Notes: generated from the letters alone by a model not told the origin. A DNA stretch of 64,000 nt from Paenibacillus cellulositrophicus (GCF_009363095.1 NZ_CP045295.1:1178001-1242000); one strand, 5' to 3'. Positions 1 through 9,170 are shown, counted from the first letter of the stretch. Made by a program: numbers and translations.

Positions 1-1366
1 TCATTTTGGCGTTGATGGCATCCTGCTGGAAGCGCTCCTTGTCGATTTGTTTCGGGAAATAGAAATAATGTACGCCTTCGGCTGGCAAATTCGGCCCTTT
101 AATCAGGAAGAGAAAAGCCGGCGCGTTTGGATTCGGAGTTTTCGTGACGGGCTGACCGTTCTCGTCCAGCCCAAAATCGTTGTACTTCTCCTTCAACTCA
201 AGCGAATATGGCCCTACCTTGTAGTTCCGCTCTGGATCCTTGATCTTCAGTTGGAACGTACCGTAATCTTTGCCGGTCTTCTTGTCCACCAGGGAAGGCT
301 TGACCGAACGGAGGACCGGTGTCAAATCGTAGTCAAACTGATAGGCCTTCAGGCCTTTGTAATCCATCGGGTCGTTAACCTCGATATTATGATGGTCAAC
401 GGCCTTCAGCGTAGGCTGTTTGGACGGATCATTGCAGTTGGCCGTACATTCGTACAGGGTCGCCTGCGTCTTGAACAGTTTTGGAAGCACCTTGTTTTTG
501 CCCTGAAATTCCTTTGGCAAATCTTGTTCCGAGTAATATTCAACCGTAAACTTCTCGTTCTTCAAATAATACGACGTATTCGGAATGTGCTTGATTTCGC
601 CTTCTGGAAAAGCGACATGCTGATCCATGTGCAGACCGGGCAAGCCGCGAGCCAGCACGGCCAGCAGGAAAATGATCAGCCCGATATGGATGACGTATGG
701 TCCCCAGCGGCTGAAGCGGTACTTTTCTGCGAGTAAAGCGTTATCCAAGGTATGTACACGGTAGCCTCTTTTCTTGATGTGGACGGATGCCTGCTCCACC
801 CATTCCTTGGACTCCAGCTCTACCGGTCCCTGATACACCACGCGCTGACGGGTCAGGAACTGCTTATGCTTTAAAATTCTTTGTTTGGTAAGCGCTTTGT
901 ACAATGGCAGCACCCGGTCCAGACTGCAGATGACCAGCGACGCGCCGATCATGACGAGCAGGAGGATAAACCACCAGGATTCGTACGTATGCGACAGACC
1001 CAGCTTGTAATAAATCCATCCGGCCGTGCCGTAAGTTTCCTTGTAGTACGTTGAGGGATCGATGTTCAGAAATGTGTTTTCCTGGGGGAAAATCGTTCCG
1101 AGCATCGATCCGAGCAGGGTCAGGATAATCATGTATACGGCGATCTTTACAGACGAAAAGAAGTTCCAGATCCGGTCTATGAAATTCGGGTTGGCACGCT
1201 GAGAGCGTCGTGCCATCCCGTCATAGCGCATCTCCAGAACTTCGTTGGACTCGCGGTCTTGTTCTTCCAATGGCCTTCCGCAAGCCTCGCAGAGCACCGT
1301 TCCCACGGGGTTTTGATGCCCGCACTCGCACTTGGTGTTCTTGAATGCAATAACTTCCTTCATCAT
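1..1366 (-). CDS. resB: Cytochrome c biogenesis protein ResB (3' end beyond window)
   Basis: ResB is a membrane component of system II cytochrome c maturation, working with ResC to deliver haem to apocytochrome. About 455 codons are visible and the C-terminus lies outside the window. Hydrophobic segments follow at roughly residues 55-75, 105-125 and 170-190, then a long extracytoplasmic domain, the usual ResB plan. Unusually, the first ~35 residues contain four cysteines (KCECG and LCEACGRPL) that look like a zinc ribbon. The start ATG overlaps the resA stop by one base (TGATG; a second ATG follows directly), so the two are translationally coupled. ResC probably follows off the edge. Family assignment is firm; the ribbon's role is unknown. 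Confidence 0.88.
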   Translation of the reverse strand, partial: MMKEVIAFKNTKCECGHQNPVGTVLCEACGRPLEEQDRESNEVLEMRYDGMARRSQRANPNFIDRIWNFFSSVKIAVYMIILTLLGSMLGTIFPQENTFLNIDPSTYYKETYGTAGWIYYKLGLSHTYESWWFILLLVMIGASLVICSLDRVLPLYKALTKQRILKHKQFLTRQRVVYQGPVELESKEWVEQASVHIKKRGYRVHTLDNALLAEKYRFSRWGPYVIHIGLIIFLLAVLARGLPGLHMDQHVAFPEGEIKHIPNTSYYLKNEKFTVEYYSEQDLPKEFQGKNKVLPKLFKTQATLYECTANCNDPSKQPTLKAVDHHNIEVNDPMDYKGLKAYQFDYDLTPVLRSVKPSLVDKKTGKDYGTFQLKIKDPERNYKVGPYSLELKEKYNDFGLDENGQPVTKTPNPNAPAFLFLIKGPNLPAEGVHYFYFPKQIDKERFQQDAINAKM

Positions 1367-1890
1367 CAGGAATTCACCAACTCTTCAATTTGCTGATCGA
1401 GAGTTTGCAAATCCAGCTGTCCCAGATGGATCTTATTGATCTTCCCGTTAGGCGAGACAAAAAACGTCGTAGGCAGCGGGGATATTCCGTAGGATTGAAT
1501 GGCGTCCTTCTCGGGATCCAGCATTACAGGGAAGCTGACATGGACCTGTTTCACAAAATTTTCCACGGCCATCTTGTCCTCGCCGGCGTTGATGCCAACG
1601 ATGACGACATCTTTATCCTTCCACTTATCATACTGGGCCTGCAGAGCGGGCATTTCCTTCACGCATGGTTCGCACCAGGTTCCCCAGAAATTGACAACAA
1701 GCGCCTTGCCTTTATATTCATCGAGCGTATGAACCTTGCCGTCCAGCCCGAGCAAGTCAAAGTTCGGCGCCTTACTGCCTTCCGTCGGTTTGCCATTAGA
1801 GCCCGAAACCTGTGTCGTAATGGCGTAACCGCCCAAAATGACAATCAACAGCAGGATAATGATTTGAACCTTTTTTCTAGATTTACCCAT
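1366..1890 (-). CDS. resA: Thiol-disulfide oxidoreductase ResA
   Basis: ResA is a membrane-anchored extracytoplasmic thioredoxin-like protein that reduces the haem-binding cysteines of apocytochrome c. The 174-aa protein has an N-terminal transmembrane anchor (residues ~7-25) and a thioredoxin fold with the active site WCEPC (Cys73 and Cys76). It also has the cis-Pro region SPLPTTFF and the usual family length. I chose the ATG at 1890 because GGGAGC lies 8 bases upstream; ten further upstream codons are open but lack a ribosome-binding site. It heads the resA-resB(-resC) operon. A TATAAT lies about 70 bases upstream, without a convincing -35. Confidence 0.92.
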   Translation of the reverse strand: MGKSRKKVQIIILLLIVILGGYAITTQVSGSNGKPTEGSKAPNFDLLGLDGKVHTLDEYKGKALVVNFWGTWCEPCVKEMPALQAQYDKWKDKDVVIVGINAGEDKMAVENFVKQVHVSFPVMLDPEKDAIQSYGISPLPTTFFVSPNGKINKIHLGQLDLQTLDQQIEELVNS

Positions 1891-2018
1891 GCCAAAAGCT
1901 CCCTTTCCATGACAAATCACATATTTTAAGCGCAGAGTTTGAACAACCTATGAACAATTATAGCGAAATAATGTCACAGGTGCTCCGGGAGTATTTGAAA
2001 ATTATGTGTCCTTCCGTT

Positions 2019-2759
2019 CTATCTTTTGTTTAAATTTCCCGATTTAGCCATATTTAATAAACTTTGTACTTCATCCTTTGTCAGGTGGCGGTACAAACCG
2101 CGCTTCAAATTGTGCAGCAGCAGGTCGCCGAACGCTATGCGTTTCAGCCGGATCACCGGGTGCTTGATCGCATCAAACATGCGTCTGACCTGCCGATTGC
2201 GGCCTTCATGAATCGTGATGCTGATTACGGCTTCGTTCTTCCCCGTGTCGATATCTTTATATTCGACTTCGGCAGGGGCTGTCATACCATCCTCCAGCTG
2301 AATGCCGGCTTTGAGCTTGTCCAGGTCGCTGCCATGCGGGATCCCCTCCACCGTCGCCAGATACGTTTTGGGCACATGATGCCGCGGGTGAGTCAGCAGA
2401 TTGGCAAATTCGCCGTCATTGGTCAGCAGCAGCAGACCTTCGGTATCGTAGTCCAGACGGCCGACCGGATAAACCCGCTCTTTGATGCCTTTCAAATAAT
2501 CGGTTACGATTTTTCGTCCTTCCGGGTCGGACGCGCTGGTAATTACCCCTTTTGGCTTGTTAAAAACGATGTAAATCTTCTGCTCATGCTTGATCGGTTT
2601 GCCGTTCACCTTGATGATATCTTGATTCGGGTCCGCCTTGGTCCCCAGCGTGGTTACGGTTTCCCCGTTAACTTCCACTTTGCCGGCCAGAATCAATTCT
2701 TCGCACTTACGGCGCGAAGCGATACCGGCCTGCGCTAACACTTTCTGTAATCTCTCCAT
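2019..2759 (-). CDS. rluB: 23S rRNA pseudouridine synthase RluB-type
   Basis: Converts a uridine in 23S rRNA (U2605-type site) to pseudouridine. The 246-aa protein has an N-terminal S4 RNA-binding domain (RLQKVLAQAGIASRR, residues ~2-60) followed by an RsuA/RluB catalytic domain with the signature GRLDYDTEGLLLLTNDG, which contains the catalytic Asp. ATG 2759 is preferred with GAGGTGA about 10 bases upstream; a TTG two codons earlier sits too close to that SD. B. subtilis has the same gene near resA and spmB. The spectrum of modified sites is inferred from the family only. Confidence 0.9.
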   Translation of the reverse strand: MERLQKVLAQAGIASRRKCEELILAGKVEVNGETVTTLGTKADPNQDIIKVNGKPIKHEQKIYIVFNKPKGVITSASDPEGRKIVTDYLKGIKERVYPVGRLDYDTEGLLLLTNDGEFANLLTHPRHHVPKTYLATVEGIPHGSDLDKLKAGIQLEDGMTAPAEVEYKDIDTGKNEAVISITIHEGRNRQVRRMFDAIKHPVIRLKRIAFGDLLLHNLKRGLYRHLTKDEVQSLLNMAKSGNLNKR

Positions 2760-2780
2760 GTTCAATAGGTCACCTCAACC

Positions 2781-3122
2781 CTAATGATAACCATCAACAG
2801 GATAAATCACAAGTTCGTTCCATGGAAAATCCGCTCCTGGGCAGGTGTCGGAGTGAGGATACAAATAGAGGGGGGAAATGTTGTAGCGGCGTGCCAGCTC
2901 CATAATTAGTTTGCTGGCAACGAACAGCTGCTGTTTTTCGGCAGCGCGAAACAGGGTGTATTCGCGGTTAAAATCACCCTGGAGGCAAATATGGATATGG
3001 GACGGATCGGTGACGTAAGGGGAAGAAACGACCGAGGCATCCTCCCCGATCCAAAAATCATACCCTTTCCCATTGATGGAAGGGCATGCGGAATGATGGA
3101 TGATAAAGCCTTCGAATGTCAT
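2781..3122 (-). CDS. Peptidoglycan-recognition/amidase-2-like small protein
   Basis: 113-aa protein resembling a minimal N-acetylmuramoyl-L-alanine amidase (amidase_2/PGRP fold). An early IIHHSACPS carries the first zinc-ligand histidine, and a late HSDTCPGADFPW supplies the second His and a Cys, in the order expected for zinc amidases. It has no signal peptide and is shorter than typical amidase domains (~140 aa). It may therefore act on recycled muropeptides or on cortex in the mother cell; that is inference. ATG 3122 has GAGGTG 6 bases upstream; the GTG three codons earlier is part of that SD. It lies between rluB and spmB, a neighbourhood of cortex-maturation genes. Confidence 0.7.
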   Translation of the reverse strand: MTFEGFIIHHSACPSINGKGYDFWIGEDASVVSSPYVTDPSHIHICLQGDFNREYTLFRAAEKQQLFVASKLIMELARRYNISPLYLYPHSDTCPGADFPWNELVIYPVDGYH

Positions 3123-3202
3123 GCGGATCACCTCATTTAAACTAGCCTCAGCTTGTTACAGTATATGAGGTGTCCATGAAACCGTTCCACACGGCTGGCC
3201 GG

Positions 3203-3736
3203 TTATCCGAAGAACAGCAGGCAGACGGCAATGGCTGCTGCAAATCCTACCGCATCCGATAAGAGACCGACCTTAAGCGCATACCGCCCGTTGCGGATCC
3301 CGACCGCACCCAAATAAACAGTGAGCACGTACAGCGTCGTATCCGTACTCCCTTGAATCGTTGAAGCCATCCGTCCGATCATGGAATCCGGGCCGTACAC
3401 CGAGATCAGATCGGTGGCGAATGCGAGGGACCCTGTTCCTGTCAGCGGCCGCAGCAGACCCAGGGGCAATATTTCGCTCGGAACGCCCAAATGCTGAAGG
3501 AAGGGACCTGTCCAGCCCACAAAAAAATCAAGGGCCCCTGAGGCCCGGAAAATGCTGATGCCTACCATCATCCCGACCAGGTTAGGAATGATTTGAATGG
3601 CCGTTTGAAATCCCTCTTTGGCTCCGTCGACGAAGGACTCGTACACCGGCACCTTCTTGGTAAAAGCATAAAGGGGAATAAACGCGATGAGTACCGGGAT
3701 CGCCCAGGCCGATATCATATTGATGAACGCCACCAT
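3203..3736 (-). CDS. spmB: Spore maturation protein B
   Basis: Integral membrane protein needed for spore core dehydration. The 177-aa sequence has several hydrophobic segments and a nucleoside-recognition (Gate) domain with the conserved RPLTGTGSLAFATDL and STDTTLYVL stretches. It lies directly after spmA (9-base gap), giving the dacB-spmA-spmB order of B. subtilis, where the genes are transcribed together under sigma-E. SpmA and SpmB are known to be needed for heat resistance; the transported solute, if any, is not established. Length is normal. Confidence 0.93.
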   Translation of the reverse strand: MVAFINMISAWAIPVLIAFIPLYAFTKKVPVYESFVDGAKEGFQTAIQIIPNLVGMMVGISIFRASGALDFFVGWTGPFLQHLGVPSEILPLGLLRPLTGTGSLAFATDLISVYGPDSMIGRMASTIQGSTDTTLYVLTVYLGAVGIRNGRYALKVGLLSDAVGFAAAIAVCLLFFG

Positions 3737-3745
3737 ACGCCCTGC

Positions 3746-4393
3746 TCACCCTTTCAGCTCGGATTGGGAGGAAGAAACGGGACCCGCATGCACCGGCGGC
3801 TTCTTCGGCCTGCTGCGCATAAATTTGCGCCGGTACCAGCGGTCCATAACGATGGCGGCCAGCGTGGCAACGGCGGTCGCCATCAGCGTGGTGCCAACGA
3901 TATCGGTCGGATTGGCGGACTGATAGTTCATCCGGATGGCGATCAGCGTAGTCGGAATCAAGGTGATACTGGCCGTATTGAGCGCCAGTAGCGTGCACAT
4001 CGCCGGGCTGGCGGCCGTCTTATCGGGATTCAGCGTCTGCAGCTCCTGCATCGCCTTGATGCCCATTGGCGTGGCTGCGTTGCCTAGACCGAGCAGATTC
4101 GCACTCATATTGGACAATATGTAACCCATCGCAGGATGGTTTTTCGGCACATCCGGAAATAAAAAGGTGACGATCGGGCTCAGCAGCCGGGCTATTTTTT
4201 TCAGCAGGCCCGAATCTTCCGCAAGGCGCATCATACCGAGCCAGAAGACCAGCACGCTGATTAACCCGAAGCATACTGTCACCCCGGTCTTAGCCCCGTC
4301 GAAGGCCGCAGAAGTGACCAGTTCAATTTTCCCCTGGGCTGCTGCAAAACCGAATCCAATCAGAATAAGCCCCAGCCAAATCGCATTGATCAT
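3746..4393 (-). CDS. spmA: Spore maturation protein A
   Basis: 215-aa membrane protein of the nucleoside-recognition/Gate family, partner of SpmB in core dehydration. Hydrophobic stretches occur at about residues 1-20, 40-60, 125-160 and 165-185, with the conserved motif GLGNAATPMGIKAM. The C-terminus is a basic, proline-rich tail. SD GGGGA lies upstream of ATG 4393. It sits 35 bases after dacB, consistent with one dacB-spmA-spmB transcript. Confidence 0.93.
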   Translation of the reverse strand: MINAIWLGLILIGFGFAAAQGKIELVTSAAFDGAKTGVTVCFGLISVLVFWLGMMRLAEDSGLLKKIARLLSPIVTFLFPDVPKNHPAMGYILSNMSANLLGLGNAATPMGIKAMQELQTLNPDKTAASPAMCTLLALNTASITLIPTTLIAIRMNYQSANPTDIVGTTLMATAVATLAAIVMDRWYRRKFMRSRPKKPPVHAGPVSSSQSELKG

Positions 4394-4428
4394 TTCGTAT
4401 CCCCTCTCCCCAGGTTGTTACGTTAACA

Positions 4429-5619
4429 TCAGGCCCCAGGCTGAAGCAGACGCTTCATCACCACGCTGAACCATTGTCCCCAATTAATTTTGTGAACGGG
4501 TGCCATCGTCTGCTCAGCAGCTGTTCCGGACGCCGTTCGTTCCGGCAGCACGCTTCCTTTTCTGTAGACCGGAATTTCTCCGATCTTTTCCCCTTTCAGC
4601 GACACCTCGATTTTCCCTCTCAGCCCGAATCTCAAATCCGGCGCTCCTTCCTCCGCTTCAGGATAGAGCACCAGCTTCTTGTTGACCTGAGCTTCCTCAC
4701 CATCGGCAAAAGGGTACTGGAACGTTTGGCTGACGACCAGGTCCTGCCCCTGTACCGACTCCCCTTTTTCGGTCAGCTGTTTCAGCGGGTAGTATTCAAA
4801 CCCGTAATCCAGCATTCTGCCGTGGTCGTTCCAGTCGTCCCCGTCGTTTAAGGTCACGGCGACCAGCTGCTGGCCGTTGCGGGTTGCCGAGCTGACCAGG
4901 CAGCGGAACGCCTTTTTGGTATAGCCGGTCTTAACCCCGTCCGCTCCTTCATAAAGGCGGAGCATTTTATTTTTGTTATCCCATTTGTAGTCCCAGGATT
5001 CATTCGGATTCGGAACCTTCTTCGTCGGCGTCTTCACGATTTCCTTAAAAACCGGATTATGCAGGGCATATGCCGTCAACTTGGCCAAATCGTTGGCCGA
5101 TGAATAATGGCCTTCCTCGTCCAGTCCGTGCGGATTCATAAAATGCGAATGGGAAAGGCCCAGCATACGGGCTTTCTCGTTCATCAAATATACAAACCCC
5201 TCCACAGAACCGCCGACGTGCTCGGCAATCGCCGTGGCCGCGTCATTGCCTGAACGCAGCATCAGCCCGTACAGCATATTTTCCAGGGTCATTTCTTCCC
5301 CCAGCTTGAGATAGATGGAAGACCCTTCTTTGCCAAAGGCGTTTTTGCTGACCTTCACTTCGCTGTCCAGCTTGCCATGCTCAATCGCTACGATGGCGGT
5401 CATGATTTTCGTCAGGCTGGCGATCCGGAGCTCATCGTCCCCGTGGCTGGAATACAGCAGCCTGCCTGAAGTGACATCGATCAAGGCTGCGGCCTGAGCG
5501 TGGGTACCGAGAGCGGGTAAATTTTTCGCGGCAGATGCCCGGCTTGTACCGGCAAAGCCGCTGGCGATGAGCGTGATGACCGCAATCCAGCTCCATATTC
5601 GTTTATGCTTGATCCACAT
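4429..5619 (-). CDS. dacB: Sporulation D-alanyl-D-alanine carboxypeptidase DacB
   Basis: Penicillin-binding protein 5*-type carboxypeptidase that trims stem peptides and so controls spore cortex crosslinking. The 396-aa protein starts with a signal peptide (MWIKHKRIWSW then a hydrophobic run). It carries the three active-site motifs SxxK (ASLTKIMT), SxN (SGNDA) and KTG (VKTGYT), followed by the C-terminal PBP5 beta domain. ATG 5619 has GGAAAG about 6 bases upstream; the longer upstream frame lacks an SD. A sigma-E-like promoter lies just upstream, matching known mother-cell expression. It heads dacB-spmA-spmB and is paralogous to dacF at 20 kb. Confidence 0.92.
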   Translation of the reverse strand: MWIKHKRIWSWIAVITLIASGFAGTSRASAAKNLPALGTHAQAAALIDVTSGRLLYSSHGDDELRIASLTKIMTAIVAIEHGKLDSEVKVSKNAFGKEGSSIYLKLGEEMTLENMLYGLMLRSGNDAATAIAEHVGGSVEGFVYLMNEKARMLGLSHSHFMNPHGLDEEGHYSSANDLAKLTAYALHNPVFKEIVKTPTKKVPNPNESWDYKWDNKNKMLRLYEGADGVKTGYTKKAFRCLVSSATRNGQQLVAVTLNDGDDWNDHGRMLDYGFEYYPLKQLTEKGESVQGQDLVVSQTFQYPFADGEEAQVNKKLVLYPEAEEGAPDLRFGLRGKIEVSLKGEKIGEIPVYRKGSVLPERTASGTAAEQTMAPVHKINWGQWFSVVMKRLLQPGA

Positions 5620-5654
5620 GTTATCTTTCCTTTCGGTTCGGAAAATCTTGTACA

Positions 5655-5683
5655 AGTATATGCTTGGCCTAACTCGGGTATGC
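5655..5683 (-). promoter_or_regulatory. Putative sigma-E promoter of dacB
   Basis: On the minus strand GCATACC, 14 bases, then CATATACT resembles the sigma-E consensus (-35 KMATAWW, -10 CATACAAT), about 35 bases upstream of the dacB start. B. subtilis dacB is known to be sigma-E dependent. The match is partial, so this is a prediction. Confidence 0.5.
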
Positions 5684-5736
5684 CAAACGTGTAAACCAGA
5701 AAAAATCGATGACCTTTTTCAGAAATCGTTTCTTCA

Positions 5737-5768
5737 CAAAAAATCCCTCCCGGCTGACGGAAGGGATT
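5737..5768 (-). terminator. Intrinsic terminator after ytfJ
   Basis: Minus-strand hairpin AATCCCTTCC / GGGAGGGATT with a 7-base loop and a run of six T. It lies just past the ytfJ stop and separates ytfJ from dacB. Confidence 0.85.
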
Positions 5769-5777
5769 GGCACAGGC

Positions 5778-6251
5778 TTAAAACAATGAAGGATTGATCT
5801 CCGAAGTCGTCGTTTGGGCTGGATTGACTGCACCAGCACCCGTTTGCGTATTCGTTTGGAACATCGACGTGATTTTATCCACCATGGAAGGTGCGGAATC
5901 AATTAATTTCTCGAATAAATGCGTTTGATTATCGAGCGGAACGATATTCACGCCTGCTTTGCCGACAACGAGAAATGCGATCGGACGAATCGAAACTCCA
6001 CCGCCGCTGCCCCCGCCAAACGGCAAGGACTTGGATTCATGTCCAGGTGCCGCGCTCACGCTTTTACTGATATCATCCGCGTTAAAATCACTTCCCCCTG
6101 CAGCAAAGCCAAAGCCCACCTTACTGATCGGAAGGATGACGCTGCCGTCAGGAGTTTCTACAGGGTCGCCGACGATTGTGTTGACATCAACCATGCCTTT
6201 GATGTTTTCCATCGCAGTCTGCATTAAGCCTTGAATCGGATGCTCTGCCAT
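5778..6251 (-). CDS. ytfJ: Spore germination/sporulation protein GerW (YtfJ)
   Basis: 157-aa YtfJ/GerW family protein. It has the typical N-terminal helix (HPIQGLMQTAMENIKGMVD) and the conserved VGDPVETPDGSVILPISKV. A glycine-rich segment GGGSGGGVSIRPIAFLVV follows, then NIVPLD. In B. subtilis the protein is made in the forespore and is needed for normal germination; the mechanism is unclear. ATG 6251 has AGGAGG upstream. The next gene upstream encodes the YtfI-type DUF2953 protein, the same pairing as in B. subtilis. The C-terminal ~25 residues are low-complexity and variable. Confidence 0.9.
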   Translation of the reverse strand: MAEHPIQGLMQTAMENIKGMVDVNTIVGDPVETPDGSVILPISKVGFGFAAGGSDFNADDISKSVSAAPGHESKSLPFGGGSGGGVSIRPIAFLVVGKAGVNIVPLDNQTHLFEKLIDSAPSMVDKITSMFQTNTQTGAGAVNPAQTTTSEINPSLF

Positions 6252-6372
6252 GTTGATTCCTCCTAGTGTGTTGATATTAAGCTCTGAGCCACAGATGTTA
6301 GCTTGCCCATATCCTTTTGAAGTATGTAGTCCCGCCTGCGCGGCCGGTACCGTTAAATTAAGTAAGCCTTTG

Positions 6373-7080
6373 CTATCGCAGAACCTGTTTGGCCAATCGG
6401 AACCAATGGATCGGACCTCCCGGTACTTTGAGAATTCGGGCCATCAACATGATGCCGGCATACAAGGCATAACCGCAGGATATGCGGGCGACGCAGGACA
6501 GCTCGGTAGCAAACTGCGGCTCATCCTTAAACACCGGAACGACAAAGAGCCTTGGATTGTTTCGCATGCGTACTTTAAAGGAAAGCCAGCCCACCAAGGT
6601 CGTTTTGAGCCCCCACACGGTTCCCGTTGCAATTGCAGTCCATGCTGCATCGCCGGTTGATAAATTGGTGGACCAATCCAGCTTCATAATGTTCACATGC
6701 TGCATGGTACGGTTAAACCATTCCTTTAAAGAAGCCGTCGACTGGAGCATAATCCTCACTTCATCTGCCCAATGGTCCAGCCTTCTTTTGTTAATATGCG
6801 CTTTTCCGACGGTTTGGCCGTTACGGAAGCTGTTTTTGCTCTCAAGCCGGAGCATAAAGCCCTTTTTCATATTGGCAAACACCAGGGAAGGCATCTCATA
6901 ATGCATTTTTACGATTCCATACAGCATCTTGACGTCCAATACGGCCTTGTCATCCTTATTGTGCTTGCTGTACCATAATGTAATGGTAATGCTTGACATT
7001 ATGACGGCAACTAGCAGGATGATCAGGAGAACAATAATGGCGACTACAATCCACACGTATAAACCCCCAAGTCTGTCCAT
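6373..7080 (-). CDS. ytfI: DUF2953 membrane-anchored protein (YtfI-like)
   Basis: 235-aa protein with an N-terminal transmembrane helix (residues ~8-30) followed by a soluble DUF2953 region. The conserved core is around LDWSTNLSTGDAAWTAIATG and WGLKTTLVGWLS. The function is not known; its pairing with ytfJ in many sporeformers suggests a sporulation role (inference). ATG 7080 has AGGAAG 4-5 bases upstream; 26 more upstream codons are open but look non-coding. About 120 bases separate it from ytfJ, with no obvious terminator. Confidence 0.8.
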   Translation of the reverse strand: MDRLGGLYVWIVVAIIVLLIILLVAVIMSSITITLWYSKHNKDDKAVLDVKMLYGIVKMHYEMPSLVFANMKKGFMLRLESKNSFRNGQTVGKAHINKRRLDHWADEVRIMLQSTASLKEWFNRTMQHVNIMKLDWSTNLSTGDAAWTAIATGTVWGLKTTLVGWLSFKVRMRNNPRLFVVPVFKDEPQFATELSCVARISCGYALYAGIMLMARILKVPGGPIHWFRLAKQVLR

Positions 7081-7148
7081 AAATCTTCCTGTGCATAGTA
7101 TGGCATTCCCCAATGGAAAAGATTCGGCCACAAGCTTTTTTGAACGCC

Positions 7149-7182
7149 AAAGACCCACCCGGGGAATCCGGATGGGTCTTGT
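7149..7182 (-). terminator. Probable terminator after scpB
   Basis: Inverted repeat AAGACCCATCCGG / CCGGGTGGGTCTT, 14 bases past the scpB stop. The U-tract on the minus strand is short; on the plus strand a T-rich stretch follows. Confidence 0.6.
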
Positions 7183-7195
7183 TGTTTATGCAGTT

Positions 7196-7795
7196 TTACG
7201 GCACATCGTCAAATGTCAGCTGTCTTCCGTCCAGCTTTTCGAACAAGAGCTGGGTTTCTTCCTCCAGATTATCCGCATCTTCAAAAATGGCCGGCTCCGG
7301 AAGCGCCTGAAGATTCGGCAGGCCAAAGTAATCGAGGAACGACTTGGTCGTACCGTACAAAATCGGACGTCCGATCGCCTCCGCCCGTCCCGTCTCCTCG
7401 ATCAGGTCCTTGTTGACCAGCGTCTGGATCGCCCGCTCGGATTTGACGCCGCGGATCTCTTCGATTTCCACACGGGTAATCGGCTGCCGGTAGGCCACGA
7501 TGGCCAGCGTCTCGAGAGCCGCCTGCGACAGCGAGGACCGGGATGGGGAATAAGCGAGCCGCTCGAAATACGGGGCGTGATCGGGCAGCGTAGCCAGCTG
7601 ATAGCTGCCGGCAATCTGGACGACCTGGATCCCCCTTTTCTCCCTGACAAAATCCTCCTTCATTTCTTCCAGGGCGTCGGTCACCAGCTCGGGACGGTGC
7701 TCGACGACCTCGGCAATCTGCTTGGCCGTCAGCCCTTCATCCCCCGCCAAAAAGAGCAGACCCTCAATAATCGATTTCAACGTCGGAAAGTCCAT
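7196..7795 (-). CDS. scpB: Chromosome segregation/condensation protein ScpB
   Basis: 199-aa kleisin-associated subunit of the SMC-ScpA-ScpB condensin that organises and segregates the replicated chromosome. It has tandem winged-helix domains (residues ~1-85 and ~90-165) with conserved [18 protein letters not shown] and [16 protein letters not shown]. The start lies inside the end of scpA (32-base overlap), with GGGGGAGG 8 bases upstream, so translation is coupled. The acidic C-terminal tail is normal for the family. Confidence 0.95.
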   Translation of the reverse strand: MDFPTLKSIIEGLLFLAGDEGLTAKQIAEVVEHRPELVTDALEEMKEDFVREKRGIQVVQIAGSYQLATLPDHAPYFERLAYSPSRSSLSQAALETLAIVAYRQPITRVEIEEIRGVKSERAIQTLVNKDLIEETGRAEAIGRPILYGTTKSFLDYFGLPNLQALPEPAIFEDADNLEEETQLLFEKLDGRQLTFDDVP

Positions 7796-8558
7796 TCGAG
7801 AGACCTCCCCCTTTCCATTCCATCACAATGTCGTCGAACAGCTTTTCCTGATAACAAATAATTTGTTTCATCTTCATCAGCTCCAAAATGGCCAGAAACG
7901 TCACGACGATTTCATGCCGTACCATCTCATCATGCAGCAGCTTGGAAAACAATAGCTTGCCGCCGGGCCCACTGGATTCCAGGGCATGCACCACCTCGCG
8001 GATCCGATCCTTCACCGAAATTTCGTCCCGCTGGATTTTGGCGTAGCTGGTCCGCTTCGACGCCTTGCGCAGCGCCTTCTGAAAAGCCGCGACCAAATCG
8101 GAGGCGTGCAGGCCTTTGACCGGATTGTCCGACACACGCGGCACCCACGGCGTTAGATCCTCGGGCTCCTTGGAGTAGATCAGGCTCCGTTCAAATTCCT
8201 TTTCCTGCAAATGCTTGGCAATCCCTTTATATTTGCGGTATTCGATCAGCTTCTGCACGAGCTCTGCCCGCGGATCGATTTCTTCTTCTTCATAAAAGTC
8301 AAACTCGTCCATTTCAAATACCGGAGGCTTCGGCAGCAGGAGCTTGCTCTTGATCGACAGCAGCGTGGCCGCCATAACCAGAAACTCGCTAGTGATATCC
8401 AATTCGAGCTCCTGCATGCTCTGCAAATATTCCATATATTGATCGGTAATCTCACTGACGGGGATATCCTGGATGTCGATTTCCGCTTTGTCAATCAGGT
8501 GCAGCAGCAAATCAAGCGGTCCTTCAAACGTCTCCAGCTTGTATAATACAGTGTTCAC
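7764..8558 (-). CDS. scpA: Segregation and condensation protein ScpA (kleisin)
   Basis: 264-aa kleisin that bridges the SMC heads. The N-terminal domain contains [20 protein letters not shown], followed by an acidic linker ([14 protein letters not shown]) and a C-terminal winged helix. The start is GTG 8558 with GGGAGG about 7 bases upstream. It forms a two-gene unit with scpB and lies downstream of the riboflavin operon, as in B. subtilis (ypuG-ypuH), though ribT is absent here. Confidence 0.95.
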   Translation of the reverse strand: MNTVLYKLETFEGPLDLLLHLIDKAEIDIQDIPVSEITDQYMEYLQSMQELELDITSEFLVMAATLLSIKSKLLLPKPPVFEMDEFDFYEEEEIDPRAELVQKLIEYRKYKGIAKHLQEKEFERSLIYSKEPEDLTPWVPRVSDNPVKGLHASDLVAAFQKALRKASKRTSYAKIQRDEISVKDRIREVVHALESSGPGGKLLFSKLLHDEMVRHEIVVTFLAILELMKMKQIICYQEKLFDDIVMEWKGGGLSNGLSDVEIDY

Positions 8559-8637
8559 GGCTTATCCTCCCGTCACTTAAAGTACGCCCGCCAAGCGGGG
8601 CTGTGTCCCAATGGCGCTTAAGGCACTTTGCGGACAT

Positions 8638-8672
8638 AAAAAATGCAGTACCCGTAAAAAAGGGTACTACAT
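8638..8672 (-). terminator. Terminator of the rib operon
   Basis: Minus-strand hairpin ATGTAGTACCC / GGGTACTGCAT with an A/T-rich loop and six T, 11 bases past the ribH stop. It ends the ribDE-BA-H transcript. Confidence 0.9.
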
Positions 8673-8682
8673 TAAATAAGCA

Positions 8683-9150
8683 CTATTTTAACTGTTTCGT
8701 CAAGTTGGCCATTTCAATTGCCGCCACCGCAGCATCGTATCCTTTGTTTCCGGCCTTCGTTCCGGCCCGTTCCACCGCCTGCTCGATGTTCTCCGTCGTC
8801 AAGACGCCGAAAATGGTAGGAACGCCGGTTTTCAGGTTGATCGCCGCCACGCCTTTGGCCACCTCGTTGCACACGTAGTCGTAATGGGAGGTTGACCCCC
8901 GGATAACCGTGCCGAGCGTAATGACGGCGTCGTACTTGCCGCTTTCGGCCATCTTCTGGGCAATCAGCGGAATTTCGAAAGCGCCCGGAACCCACGCCAC
9001 ATCCACTTCTTCTTCCTTGGCGCCGTGCCGCTTCAGTCCGTCGAGTGCGCCGCCCAGCAGCTTGCTGGTGATAAACTCATTGAATCTTCCTACCACGATG
9101 CCGTATTTTAATCCTTCGGATACCAAATTTCCTTCATAAATATGTGCCAT
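8683..9150 (-). CDS. ribH: 6,7-dimethyl-8-ribityllumazine synthase
   Basis: 155-aa enzyme condensing 5-amino-6-ribitylaminouracil with 3,4-dihydroxy-2-butanone 4-phosphate, the penultimate step of riboflavin synthesis. Family motifs: [30 protein letters not shown] and [23 protein letters not shown] lies upstream of ATG 9150. It is the last gene of the rib operon, 20 bases after ribBA. The family usually assembles into 60-mer capsids. Confidence 0.96.
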   Translation of the reverse strand: MAHIYEGNLVSEGLKYGIVVGRFNEFITSKLLGGALDGLKRHGAKEEEVDVAWVPGAFEIPLIAQKMAESGKYDAVITLGTVIRGSTSHYDYVCNEVAKGVAAINLKTGVPTIFGVLTTENIEQAVERAGTKAGNKGYDAAVAAIEMANLTKQLK

Positions 9151-9170
9151 GCTTCATCAGCCTCCTGTAA

